The position numbers were made by a program, and so were the translations under genes. Source: Microdochium bolleyi (lineage: Eukaryota > Ascomycota > Sordariomycetes > Xylariales > Microdochiaceae). From it: a stretch of DNA of 64,000 bases. Of this stretch, positions 35,279-47,202 are shown piece by piece. Numbering within the stretch: the first letter of the stretch is position 1; each line of letters begins with the position of its first letter. The notes under the pieces were generated by a model. It made no database searches, was not told where the DNA came from, and saw nothing but the letters and a program-made list of their open reading frames with translations. The stretch covers positions 1-64,000 of the forward strand of contig KQ964263.1 in NCBI GenBank assembly GCA_001566295.1, written 5' to 3'.

Positions 35279-36084
35279 GCGGGAGAACGGCCGATTTGGC
35301 TTTGTAAAGGTAGAAGATCACTCCGCGCTATAGCATGGCTAGGAAGGTTTGAAATGCTTTGCAAGCATCGGTTGGCCTTAGCCTATAGGAAATGCCTTCT
35401 CGTATCCTAGCTTAATTCGTGATGGAAAAGAGAACACTTATCACAACTTGCCCCTAATAATAACTGTCACCGCTGACCTGAATGATAGTCACTGAATTTT
35501 CCTCAACGTAACAGTCTGCTCCTGACCGACATTCACATCCTATTCAAAGCCGCTATCGGACAACCAACATAGAAAGTTGGGCCTCATCCTGGGCGCAATC
35601 GGAGGTATTATTGTAGTTGTGCTCACCTCCATCTCCTGCTGCAGTCGAACAAACAAGGGCTCGAGCGGCAGTAAGAGCCATCCCAGATCCCGTGCTCCTG
35701 CACCTTTCGAGCCTTTACGCCCAGCGATGTACTGTAATCCAGCGCAATGGCCCTCATAGCACTGGCATTTTGTTGGCTGCATCGATTTCGGAAATGGTTG
35801 TTTAAATACAATAATGATTCACCCCCATGCTCCCGCAGGACACAGTTGACGATACCTCAGCAGACGGAGATGACGATGGTTGGAGAGGTCATTTCAGAAC
35901 CAGGAATTGACCTGATCCGCCTCGCCCACTGCCATCATGGAAGAACATGGCCCCGAGCAGAATTGACCGCGGGCACACTTCGGCCCCGCTCGGGCCGAGC
36001 CGCCCCGGAGGACCCACCCCGAGACGGGCCCGGACAGGTAGGGATCGTCATTCTTCCCTTTCTCGGATGACCACAGTCCATCTT
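35279..36084. other. Intergenic, no gene supported
   Basis: 3' flanks of two convergent genes. Frames of 60-107 codons here are antisense to one another and show no motif. Confidence 0.5.
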
Positions 36085-37342
36085 CTAGTTGAGCTTGTGG
36101 GGATCATACTGGTCAGCGTCGCCGCCGAGCCGCCAAGCTGTTAGGCCCGCGTCGCCCGGGTTCTTGAAGCCCGCGTGCAGCTGCCGCTCGTAGCTGACCT
36201 GCCGCAGCCGCGCTGTCTCGCGGGGCGTCATGGCGAGGTACAACTCGACGCCGAGGATGTGTAGGGCCGTCGAGAGCCACAGCTGCATTAGTCAGTGGTG
36301 GTTAGCAAGTCAGAAATTGCTCAGATAGACAGGGAAAAAGGGTCCCCCCCGCAAAAGAACAGGGCACACTCACCCCGAACTCGAACGCTATGCTGAGAGC
36401 CGCGCCAAACATTTCGGGACGAGACAGTGCCAGCTCGCCGGCCTTGACGATTACTCTGCCGTCGGTAGTGCCGCCACTCTCCGGATTCAGACATTGTGGA
36501 TAGTATGTCGCGAGCCCGTTGGCGATGCCGTACTGCTCATACACGTAGGCAAGCTGGTCGCACGCGCGAACCGTGTAGTAGTTGGAGATGCGCGACACGA
36601 CGATACTGCCCGTGTACGTGATGATGCGCGATGAGACAATGGTCCCGAAATACGCCCAGCTCCGCAGCATCCAGGCGCGGTGCTGGTCGATCTGCAGGCG
36701 GCGCACGTTGTACCAAGCAATCACCAGCGACACAGATGTCAGCGCTGCGAGGAAGCCTTCGACCACCTGCGCGGCAACGCGGGTCCCGCTGTCGTGGTAC
36801 CGCAGGACCATGCAGGCCCCGATGTTGCCGACCAAGCAAAGCAACAGGATGACGTAGCCGTTGATGCGGTGGAACCAGATGGCCCGGTGCCGAATTGCGG
36901 GTGTGAACTGCAGCAGCACCAGGATTCCCGCGGGCAGGATCCCCGCGAGGTGCAGGATCATGCCGATCCGGATGCTTCCGAAGCTCATGAACCACATCTG
37001 TCCGGGCGGCATCTCCTTGGCTAGCACGCCGTCATAGTCGAAGTCCTTGAGCCGCGAGAGCGAGAAGCCTACCATGGCACCGCCAAAGATGACGTCTGTG
37101 TGGGGAAAGTGTTGGTTGTCAGGCACGTGTTGGTTCGTGGAACGTGCCGGAGCACCCCAGCGCAATCATGACTTACACAGTGGAAAGTTGTATGACTTCG
37201 TGAAGCCAAGACCGCCCTTGTACACCTTGCGATACAGGGAGTCGTTGCCCGTGCTGGAGCCAGTCGTGCTTGGCACGGAAACGTCATTGTCGACGCTTGC
37301 GGACTGCGGGTGTTGCGTTGGTGTTGGTGCCTCTGCCGTCAT
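36085..37342 (-). CDS. DUF2306-type integral membrane protein
   Basis: Three exons (37342-37177, 37095-36374, 36282-36085), 361 residues. After a polar N-terminus there are about six to seven membrane helices with the pattern of the DUF2306 family: FMSFGSIRIGMILHLAGILP, the histidine pair HRAIWFHRINGY, and QIDQHRAWMLRSWAYFGTIV. The conserved histidines in helices of this family suggest haem or metal binding, but the biochemical role is unknown. Divergent from the atypical SDR at 37973, with which it shares a promoter region. Confidence 0.8.
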
Positions 37343-37972
37343 TGTGTTGGTTGAGTGTTTGCTTTTTCCTGCATGCCCGCTGAGCTAGTCTGATTGCTAA
37401 TGCTGTCGAGCTTATATAAACCGGTTCAATATATCGGCCGGCTTGACGCGATCAGTGGCGATCTGCCGGCACGCAGTGGGGAGCCACGCAGCGGCGTGCC
37501 GACCTCGGGCGGAGCCTGGCGTCTTTGTTTCCCGTGGACGGCACAGCACCCCGACACTGTGGCGAGTCTCAAGGCCGAAGTCCCATCACGGGCCGAAACA
37601 CTCCGTCTGTACTCCAACGACCACCAAATGTCTGTGGAGCCCGGACACCTCGTTGCCAAGCGACTTTGACAAATCCAGTCTTTCGATCGTGCTCTGCGTT
37701 CTTGGTCTTGATTTCGCTGTGGAAAACACTCGAGCTGACCAATCTATGCCATACTGCGATAATTCTCGGGCTTACCAATCTCGAGCAATGACGCAGTTGA
37801 TTGTGAATCAAAAAGACTTCTTCAACGGAAATCTGCATGCTTAAATCGACCGTTTTGACCCGGGCATATGTCCGTGGTGGTGTGAGACAACGCATAACAA
37901 ACAAACTATCCTTGCGACACCACCTTGACCAAGACCCCGCCACCCTATCGGAAGAAACAGAGAAAAGCCACC
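37343..37972. promoter_or_regulatory. Divergent promoter region (DUF2306 gene / atypical SDR)
   Basis: 630 bp between divergent start codons. TATATAAA at 37413-37420 reads as a TATA-type element on both strands and sits about 70 bp from the DUF2306 ATG; next to it is ACCGGTT. No clear element is seen close to the SDR start. Confidence 0.45.
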
Positions 37973-38955
37973 ATGTCAGCACCCATTCTCCTCGTCTTCG
38001 GCGCCGGCAGCAATGTCGGGCTCAAGACGGCCGCACACTTCGCCGAGCGGGGCTATCGGGTCGCCGTGGTATCAAGAAGCCTATCGGCGGCTGAGCATCC
38101 GAAGTACCTGACTATCAATGCCGACGTGGGTGACCCGGGCGCCATTCAGGGCGTCTTTGAGCGCGTCCGAGCCGAACTCGGCGACCCCAACGTGGTGCTG
38201 TGGAATCGTACGTCCCATCCCTTCTCGTCGGGGCCCAACCCCCCTGCGACAGAGACAGGAAGGCTTTCCGGCTCACACCTCGTCCTTGTCCCTGAGTCAT
38301 GCTTATCTGCCCAATCCTTCTCACCTATGGCTTACTAACTTTTCCTTGGCCTTCCCTCGTGTAGCCGTTGCATGGCCCAAGCCCCCTTCCCCCGACGACA
38401 TCCTGGCCCTGGACCCAGCCGAACTCCAGAACGCCATCAACGTGAACCACATCAGCGCCGTCGTCGCCGCGCAGCAGGCCGTGCAGGGCTTCGCGCGCAT
38501 CGCCGCCGCGGCCACGGCCGCCGGGGAGAAGCAGTGGAGCACAGTCTTCCTGTACACGGGCAATCTCTTCTACGAGCAGGTCATCCCGCGGTACTGGGCC
38601 ATGGGCGCCGCCAAGGCGGCCAGCGCGCACATGATTCGCGCCGCGGCAGGGACGTACTGGGAGAAAGGGTTCCGGTGAGTCTTTCCCACTCCCACACACC
38701 AAATAGACACGCGGGAGGAGCGCGGTGGACTGACACAGCGCCTCGTGATAATGACGATGTAGCTTCCACTTTGCCGATGAGCGGTACGATGACGGTACGC
38801 CGCCGTACGACAAGCTCGATGGCGAGACCCATGCCAAGGCCTTCTACGCGCTCGTCCACGAGCCGCCCAGGCTCAAGCCCATCGTGACGTTCAGCCGGAG
38901 CAGAGGTATCCACGATTTTGGCTTCGTACGCGCCCCCGAGTCCATTGACTTGTGA
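37973..38955 (+). CDS. SDR-family protein with non-canonical active site
   Basis: Three exons (37973-38207, 38365-38674, 38763-38955), 245 residues, with a Kozak-like CACCATG. The N-terminus is a Rossmann fold (LLVFGAGSNVGLKTAAHFAE; GAGSNVG replaces TGxxxGIG) with DVGD and INVNHISAVVAAQQ at expected positions. The usual YxxxK is not present: the matching segment reads RYWAMGAAKAASAHM, so Tyr and Lys are seven apart. Related fungal proteins with this layout are annotated as SDRs of unknown activity. It ends 550 bp from the 3' end of the PKS gene and may be the left border of that cluster. Confidence 0.78.
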
Positions 38956-39505
38956 TTTCCAACCGTGGAAGCAGGCAGACTGCGCAGATAGAGGCATGGC
39001 AGGCGTGATATGAGCGGTCGCTCTGTAAAAACATTTCCGTAACAACTTGAGAGAAATATAACGTTAACATTCCTTTCGACTGGGCGTTCTCCCTTGTTGT
39101 TCGTGCATCATGTTCGGCACGTGTTCGAAGACTAGAGTGTGTACAATGCTTGCACGAAACCGTCGATAGATCAAGTTCTGCCGCCTTCTTGTTCAGGAAG
39201 GACAACTCTTATTCCACGCCGGATGCAAAGACCGTAAGGCCCCGGGTGCTTGTCAGTTGATGGATGTTTATTTTTAGCAGACTCCGACCCGAACCAGGGA
39301 AATCAATTCAGAGCTATAACACACAATCAGGTTCTTGGAGCGCTTGCGTAAAGGTGAAGTTCACTTTATTGATATCTGAGACTAGCATAAGGAGATGTAT
39401 GAGTATTGGAGTGAAGGAAAAAGTGAAAGCGACGAGGAAACCACCGCAAGAGAGATCGCGGTAAGAAAAAGGAATCATAGCGCGACCTGAGCTCTGAAAG
39501 CCACA
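38956..39505. other. 3' flanks of convergent SDR and PKS genes
   Basis: 550 bp with no gene supported; AT-richer than the flanking coding sequence. Confidence 0.5.
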
Positions 39506-42500
39506 TTACTCCTCCGCCTTCCCCGAAACCCCAAGCTTGTCAGCAATGAGCCCCGCCAGGACCTTGAACGTCATGACGGGTGTGAGCAGCGTCTGGAAGC
39601 CGATCTCGAAGCCAAACTCTTTGAACAGCCAGTTGCGGAACTCGGCACCGATCATGCTGTCGAGACCGTAGGAAGCGATGGAGCTGCCGCTCTCAAGGTC
39701 GATGTCCTCGGGGGACAGCATGAGAATGGCCGAGCACTTGGCCATGAGGTGCTGCGCGATGGCGAGGGTCGCGGCGGCGGGTTCCTGCCCGGACAGGGTC
39801 GAGATGAATTTCCCGCCCGCTGCGGCCTTGCCCGCTCGGTCGCCCTGCGAGGCGCTGGCCTGGAGCAGCTCATCGACCGTGGTGCGTAGCTGGGCAACGC
39901 GTGCGTCGTTGTACCAGTACGGATCCTCGGCACCACCAGACGCGGTTGCAGAGGAGATGGCACTTGCGAGGAGCGCCGGGTCCAGGCCAAGGATGAGCTG
40001 TCCGCCGTTGCTGCTGTCGTCGCCATGAAGACCGCTGTGCAGCATGGCAACCTCGAAGCTCTTGAGCATCTCACGCTGGTCGATGCCGTACATGCCCTTC
40101 CGCGACAGCGACAACTCGAGGTCCTCGTTCTCGGCGACAACGCCGACGTCGAGAACCATGGGCAGCGCGAGTGAGGTTGCGGGGAGGCCCTCGCGGCGAC
40201 GCTGGCGTGCGAGCGCGTCGAGGTAGCTGTTGGCGGCACTGTAGTTGGCCTGCCCCGGGTTGCCGAGCACGGCCGAGATGGAGCTTGTCATGACGAAGAA
40301 GTCGAGGTGGTCCTGTCCCGTAGCGTTGTGCAGGGCCTGAGCACCGAGGACCTTGGGCTCGATGGACCGCCGGAAGCGCTCGTGGCTCAGTCCTTCAAGC
40401 ATGCCGTCCTGCAGCACCATGGCCGCGTGCACGACACCGCGGATCGGGTGGCTCTGACGCACCTCCGCGAGGATCCTGTCGACGTCGGCCGCATTGCCAG
40501 CGTCACCACGGTAGACACTCACCGCAGCGCCCGACTGCTCGAGGTCGGCCACGACGCGGGCGGCATCGGGCTTGTCAGCGCCGGAGCGCGAGATGAAGAC
40601 AAAGTTGGCACATCCGCGCTCCCGCATAAAAGTGGTCAGGCTACGGCCCAGACCGCCGAGACAGCCGACGAGGACGTAGGCAGCATCAGAGCAGAAGGAG
40701 ATGGATGCGGCGATAGGTTGGACCTGTGTCCGCGTTAGATTTTGTGCCCAATTCGTTTCTATAGGGGGAATGGAAAGAAAAGAAATCGTACGCACCTTGA
40801 TCTGGCTCCCTCCGTAGTTGTAGAGTACAACCGTGCCCTCACGGTTCGGCGGGGCTTGCACGCTGCCGATGTCGACCGCATGGTGACCATCGAGGAGGTT
40901 CGCTAGACCCGGGTTGGCGTCTAGAAGGTTCAGGGTGGCAGTCAGGATGGTATCGACCGGTTCCTTCTGGCGATGAGCAGAGTCGAGCCCAGTCGGGATC
41001 AGTGCGACGCCGCGAGTGAAGGGGCCGACGTCAGGTGGCTGGGTGAGCTGGCCGTCGTTGAGGAGGAAGCGTGCTCCACTAGGAAGGGCGGTCCAGACCT
41101 GCTGGGCGAGGGCAGAGAAGTCGCTGGCAACGGCAAGGATCGGGGAGGGCGACGAGGAGAACAGGGTTTCGATCTCGCCGGCCTTGGCTGTCTCCAAGTC
41201 GAGGAAGCTGGCGGCAGGGTACTGCTCGCGGGCCTCGGTGGTCACCTGTCGGCCAATGATGTCGAGGGTGAAGCCCCAGACGGTGCTCAGAGCAGCCACG
41301 GCGCGGAGAAAAGCCGGAGCAGGCTCGAGGAGGACGACGCGGTGCTGGGCGGACACGCGGCCAGAGATGGACAGGGTCTGGAGAGCCGAGGCCAGCGGGG
41401 TGAGGTGAGCGAGGAGCTTGTGGATGTCGAGCTGGTTGTCGCGAGGCAGAGGGACAACGTTGCTGACAGGAACAGTCAGGTGCGTCTTCCAGGTGTCGTG
41501 TGTGTAGGCCACGACGGACTGTCCCTCGCGGAGGGGAGAATCGGTTCCGGGGGCGACACGGGCGATACGACCGACGGCAAAGTGCGTCGAGATCTTGCCC
41601 GGCTGGCAGTCGACAGCGTCGACGACGACATCGACATGACCAACGGGCAGGGGCGCCGTGGGGAGTGCCTGGAAGACGAGCTGGCCATTGCGGAAGCGGC
41701 CAGCGAGGTGCTGGTCATCGGCGAGGACGACATCAGCAGCAGTGGCAGTGGTGGTGGTGGTGCCCTGCTGGGGCGCGTGTAGGGTGTTGAGGGCGTCGTC
41801 GGCGACGATGCGGGGGACGCGCAGGCCGGCGGCCGACAGCCAGAACTCGTTGTCGGCGCCCGAGTCCTTGGGCTGGGCGCGGGCGAGCAGATCTGTTGCG
41901 AGACGGGCGACAGCTGGTGTGTCGGCGATGGTGTCGCAGTCGACGTCGAGCAGGACGAGGCGGGCGGCGGCCTGCTCGGAGCGGACGGCGCGCAGGAAGC
42001 CGACGGCCATGCCCCCGCCCGCGCTCCTTCCCTCGTTGACGCCTGCCGTCACCCAGACGACGCGCCTGCCGCTGCACACGACGCGCTTGATGCCCGCGAA
42101 CACGGCCTCGTCCAGCGCGGCTTGTTGCAGCAGCTGCCCGCCCACATCGTCCACCACGATGCTGTCCCCGGGCAGTGTCTGCGACTCGTCTGCGCACCCG
42201 GCCATGCTCGCCTTGGCCACCTGCACCCGCTGGCCCTGCAGAGTCTCGACGAGTCCCTCCACAGCCGGGCTCGCCTGATCAAGGCTCACGACAGCGACGG
42301 TGCCCACGGCCTCGACAGGCGTCTCCTCCGTCTTCTCCCCGTCGCGCCACTCGACCTTCATGTACGGCTCCGGCGCCCGCGGCTCCTCCGTAGTCGGAGG
42401 CACTGCCGCCTCGTACGCCACGCACGTCAGATTCTTGACGTCGAGCACGACGCGGCCAGACTGCGTCGCCAGCTTCGTGTGCGTGTTGAAGTACCGCCCG

Positions 42501-45500
42501 TCCTCGCCATCCGTCCACGCCACTGCGCGACCTTCGGCGCCGACGTCCTCGGGCTGGGCCGCGGCCGGCCACACCGTCACCTCGCCGAGCTCGAGCGGCA
42601 CCACGCCCCACGCCATCTCCTTGTGCAGCCCGCGGTTGATCGAGATGATGATGAGCTGCAGGCACGCATCGACCGTCGCCGGGTGCAGCAGGTACCGTGA
42701 CTCGCCATCCATGACGCCACACTCGGTTTGCACGTCGAGCGCCGCCGCCGCGTGCCGGTCCTGCCCGTTGGCCTGCACCCGCTTCAGCGGCTGGAACGTG
42801 CCCGCGTACTGGAACCCGACGCGCTCAAAGGCGTCGTACCACCGCTTGCCAGGCGTGCGCGTCGTCAGCGCCGCCGTGTCGACGGGCGACTCGAGCTTCG
42901 TGGGGCGGGCAGCAAAGTTGGCGGCAATGCGGCCTGTGCAGTGTGTCGTCCAGATGCCCTCGGTGACCGACTCGACGGCGAAGGCGTACCAGGTTGTGGT
43001 CGCCGTCGTCAGGTCGGCCATCTTGTTCATCCGGAACTGCGTCTCGATGCCATTGTCCGTGTCAGGGACCACCAGGGCCATCGTGAGCGAGACATTGCGC
43101 ACGGTAACGGACTCGGTCTCGACGCCGGCCTGCTCGTTGATCTGCCGGAGCGCTTCAATAGCCATGGACAGATGTCCTGCAGCAGGGAACATGGCCGCAT
43201 TACCGAGCTGTTGTTCGTGAAATCAGCCAACTGGCTCGGGAGGGGAACACGAAGAAGTGAAGAAAAGAGCAGCACTTACAGAATGGTCCTTGAACCAGGG
43301 CACATCACGGTGGCGCAGCTGGTTCTTCCACGCCGCGGCCGACTCGGACAATCCGACGATGCGCGTGCCCAGCACGTCGTGGCGCGGGTACTTGATGTGC
43401 CGCTGCTCGGCGCTGAAGCGTGGCTCGGCCCAGAACCGGCGCTCGTAGTTCCACTGGTACGAGGGCAGGTCGACAAGGAGCAGTGGCTTGCGCGTCTTGT
43501 GCGCGAACGAGCCGCCCGGCATCGCGAGGGCCTCGAGCTCGTTGACGCGGCCGAGGTCGAGGTCGTCGACGCGGTGCAGGAAGAGCTCGCCGGCCGCCTT
43601 GAGGAGCTGGACGGCGCTGTCCTTGTTGCGCACGAGCGTCGGGACGTAGCGGAAGCGGCTCAGGCCGTGGGCCGCGCAGATCTGCTTGAAAGGCCCCGCG
43701 AGCGCCGAGTGCGGGCCGATCTCGACCATGACCGACACGTCCTGCAGGTGCTCCAACGAGCCGATGGCCTGGACCGCCGTGTCGAAGAGCACGCGGCTGC
43801 GCAGGTTGTCGCTCCAGTACGGCGCGCCGACCTGCTCGGGCACAATCTCCTTGCCTGTCACCGAAGAGACCATGTGGCTCTGCGCCATGCGCCACGACAG
43901 GGCGTCCTCGTCGAGCCGGAGCATCGCCGAGAGCAAGAGGTGCTCATACACGGGAGCCACGGGCGCCATGTGCGGCGAGTGGTAGGCCCGGCCGGTGCGC
44001 AGCGCCCGCGCGAATACGCCGTCGGCGTCGAGCTTCTGCCGGAGCCGGTCAATGCCCTCGTCGGTGCCGCTGAGTGTCACGCTGCTCGGGGAGTTCTCGC
44101 AGGCAATGATGACGTCCTCGGCCGGCACGCCCTCGAGGTACGGGGCCACGTCGTCGGCTCCGAGCCCGACGGCCATCATGGACCCAGCTGGCGCGGCCTG
44201 CTTGACCGCCAGACCGCGGTAAAAGGCCGCGAGGATGGCCTCGGGGGCAGAGACGAGGCCGGCCGCGTAGGCGGCTCCGATCTCGCCCGAGGAGTGGCCG
44301 ACACTGACGGCCGGCTCGATGCCCCATTCCTCGAGCACCGCGACGAGCGCGATCTGGATGGCTGTGCAGATGGGCTGCGCGATCTCGGCCTCGCCCAGGC
44401 GCTCGGGCTGCTGCCTGGCCGTCATGATCATCTGCTCGAGTGTCCAGGCGGGCCGGGGCTCGACGATACGCTGCAGCACCGCGTCCAGGTCGGCGATGGT
44501 TTGGCGGAACGTCGGGAAGTGCTGCATCGCCTCGACGGCCACGCCGGCCCACTGCGCGCCCTGGCCCGTGAAGACGAAGCCGATCTTGGGCGAGGCGCTC
44601 TTCTTGCCGCCCGCCGCCGCGCCGCCGCCGCCGTACGTGAAGCTAGACGGCTGGAACAGCTCGGGAACCTGGCCCTCGTACGCGACCAGGTACGCGCGCT
44701 GCTGAGCGAACTGCGTGCGCCGGGTGTTGAGGGTGTGCGCGAGATCGGCCAGGAAATAGTCCGGCGCGACTTTGCCGTGGGCCTCGATGTTGCGGGCCAG
44801 CGTCGCTTTGTCGTGTGCCGACAGCGTGATCAGGACCGGTTTGGCCGTCGAGCTGTCGTACGTGGCCTCGGCGCGCGGCTTGCCGTGCTGGTACCACGGG
44901 TACAGCGAGTCGATGGACTCGACGATGACGTGGCCGTTGGTGCCGCCGTAGCCGAACGACGAGACGCTCGCACGGCGCACGGGGAAGTCGGCGGGCCAGG
45001 GGCTCGTCTTCTGGTTCACCTTGACATTCCACTGCTTCTCGAGGACTGAATTTTTCAGTCACGTAAGCTGGCGATCTGATAGGTTCTACATGGGCTTGAC
45101 GGCAGCACTCACTCTCAGGGTTCAAGTTCTTCAGCCCAGCCACACCGGGGACGATCCCCGACTCCGTCATCAGAGCGCCCTTCATGACGGCGAAGATTCC
45201 ACTGGCAGCCTCGCTGTGGCCAATGTTTGCCTTGATCTGTAATTAAAATGAGTTGTCAGTGACAAAGTACGGCGTATAAAGACTTGGGAGAGTCGGAAAC
45301 GTACCGCGCCAACAAGTAGCGGCTTGTCCTTGCTCCTGGTGTCGTTCATGGCACTCGCGATCGCCCGAACCTCAATGGGGTCTCCGACCGGCGTGCCGGT
45401 GCCGTGGCACTCGGCGTATGCCGTGTTGGCAGGGTCGAGCTTGGCCTTCTCGTACGCCATGCGGAGGACGCGGCCCTGGCCTTCAACACTGGGGTGGGTG

Positions 45501-46523
45501 ATGCCCATGCCGTCGACCTTGCCGTTGCTGCGAAGTCATGGTCAGTCCTCCTGCAAGTTGGATTGATTGGAGACAGATTGCAACATACGTGTTGACCGCC
45601 GAAGAGCGAATGACACCGCGGATGGGGTCACCGTCTCGGACGGCGTCAGAGAGACGCTTGAGATACAGGGCGCCGGCGCCCTCTGCCCGGCCGTAGCCGT
45701 CCGCCGAGGCATCAAAAGTGTGGCATGTCGAGGTGGGCGAGAGGATACCGAGCTTGGCCGTGTTCATGTGCTGGTCGACCGTCATGATGAGATTGACGCC
45801 TCCGGTGAGGGCGGCCTCGCAATCGCGGGCGCGGAGGGCGTGGCAGGCGTTGTGGATGGCGTACACGGATGACGAGCAGGCCGTGTTGATGGTGAAGCTG
45901 GGCCCGCGCAGATTGAAGACGTTGCCGATGCGGTTGCTGATGATGCCCGGATCCACCCCCGTGGCGGCGTAGTTGTGGCGGAAGTCGGTGTCGCGGATCG
46001 ACATCTGCTGGTAGTCGCTGGTGAAGCTGCCCACGAAGACGGCTGTGTTGCTGCCGGCCACGGACTCGAGTGTCTGGCCACCGGACTCGAGGGCCTCGTA
46101 AGCAACCTCGAGGATCTTGCGCTGTTGAGGGTCCATCCACATGGCCTCGACAGGTGTGATGTTGAAGAAGGTGGGATCAAAATCCTCAAGCGCGCCGTCG
46201 AGGAAGTAGCCACCAGGCACATTGAAGCTGCCCGGCCGTTCCAGGTTGGGATGCAGGTGGGCGTCAATGTTGAAGCGGTTGGCAGGCACCTTTGGCGTCT
46301 GCACCGACCCGTTCTTCTTGAGGAGATCCCACAGGGCCGCTGAAGATCTCACCTGGCCCGGTAGGTGGCAAGCTTTGAGGATGTTAGCTTGGTTGATCTA
46401 TGTGATATTCGACACTATCATCGACACTATCAACAAGTGTAAGCACTTACCCATGCCCACAATGGCGATGGGCTCCAGGCTGATGTCCTCCCACGACTTC
46501 TCATCTCTCTTGCTGTGTACCAT
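39506..46523 (-). CDS. Highly reducing polyketide synthase (KS-AT-DH-degenerate ER-KR-ACP)
   Basis: Seven exons (46523-46451, 46372-45589, 45527-45305, 45236-45113, 45045-43280, 43207-40796, 40723-39506) give 2199 residues. KS about 16-440 with triad Cys190 (NTACSSS), His327 (ECHGTGTPVGDP) and His367 (NIGHSEAAS). AT about 556-890 with Ser653 (GHSSGE). DH about 950-1257 with His989 (WFKDHS) and Asp1170 (HPATVDACLQ). No methyltransferase domain. An ER-like region about 1495-1775 has lost the glycine-rich NADPH motif, reading VVLLEPAPAFLRAVAAL where active ERs have a GGVG-type sequence. KR from about 1806 has GCLGGLG at 1814-1820 and is probably active. ACP Ser2150 (YGLDSM). The enzyme should build a linear, unmethylated chain left as alkenes, that is a polyene or hydroxy-ene. 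No thioesterase domain. Divergent from the membrane cyclase gene at 47203. Confidence 0.93.
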
Positions 46524-47202
46524 TTTGGCGGCAGTTCTGGATTTGTGCTGAGTTGACAGTATCGTGTCTCGAGTTGAAGGAGATACTGTGATGTTTGCTC
46601 TGGAGCTCGGAGAATAATGTGAGTGCCAAGTTGGGTTTGTGAGCTTGGGATATATGTTGGCTGTGAGAAGCTGCAGACGTGTCGTTGAGAGGGGTAAGTT
46701 AACCGCCGCTCTATCCACGGTCGAGTCAACCCGGGGAGGCGCTCCGTTCGGGCACGACTTGTCCGAGTTACAACATTGTCTCGCCACACCAGCTTTTGCA
46801 CGGCTACGCCCATATCGACACTCTGCCCTGAGCGCGGGTAAGGGTTCGCACCCATGCAGGGGCAGAAACGTTCTGCATGCAGGGCGGGCCGAAGTGGCCC
46901 ATCGCCGGTCACAGATAGCAATACGGCCGCTGACTGGACAGGGCTCACGGGCAGAGACGGCCCAAAATGGACATGTCGTTCCTCCGATCACGCCGGATCT
47001 ACTATTGGTACAGCCGTCGGCAATGGCAGTCGGATCCTTGTTTTGAGGCCTGAGTGATCGAGGTGTAAGTCACGAGGTCTCTTGCCACTCCCTCTAGTCT
47101 TGACTCATGTTCTTTCTCCTCCTCGCAAATTGCCTGTGTTACAAGCTACGCAACTTCGAAGTTGCACTCGATTTCCGCAATCTCAAAGCCCTTGCAAACA
47201 CC
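46524..47202. promoter_or_regulatory. Divergent promoter of PKS and membrane cyclase genes, with palindromes
   Basis: About 680 bp between start codons. A cluster at 46862-46900 holds GCAGAA-ACG-TTCTGC, the perfect palindrome CTGCATGCAG (46873-46882) and GGGCC-GAAGT-GGCCC (46886-46900). Such nested inverted repeats are the usual form of binding sites for dimeric zinc-cluster regulators, and a Zn2Cys6 gene lies in the cluster. Binding is inference. Confidence 0.45.

Noticed and set aside
40724..40795. 24 extra codons in the PKS between ER-like and KR regions
   Set aside because: Bounded by GTGCGT and ACAG with phase 0 and a 72-bp length, this is most likely an in-frame intron rather than coding sequence.
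42728..45049. Open frame of 773 codons on the plus strand across the PKS gene
   Set aside because: It is antisense to the AT and DH domains of the PKS, is Arg/Leu/Val/Asp-rich as expected from the complement of GC-rich codons, and has no motif.
47107..47202. Upstream in-frame ATG for membrane cyclase 1
   Set aside because: The ATG at 47203 has a much better start context (CACCATGG) and gives a length like that of its paralogue; the longer form cannot be excluded.
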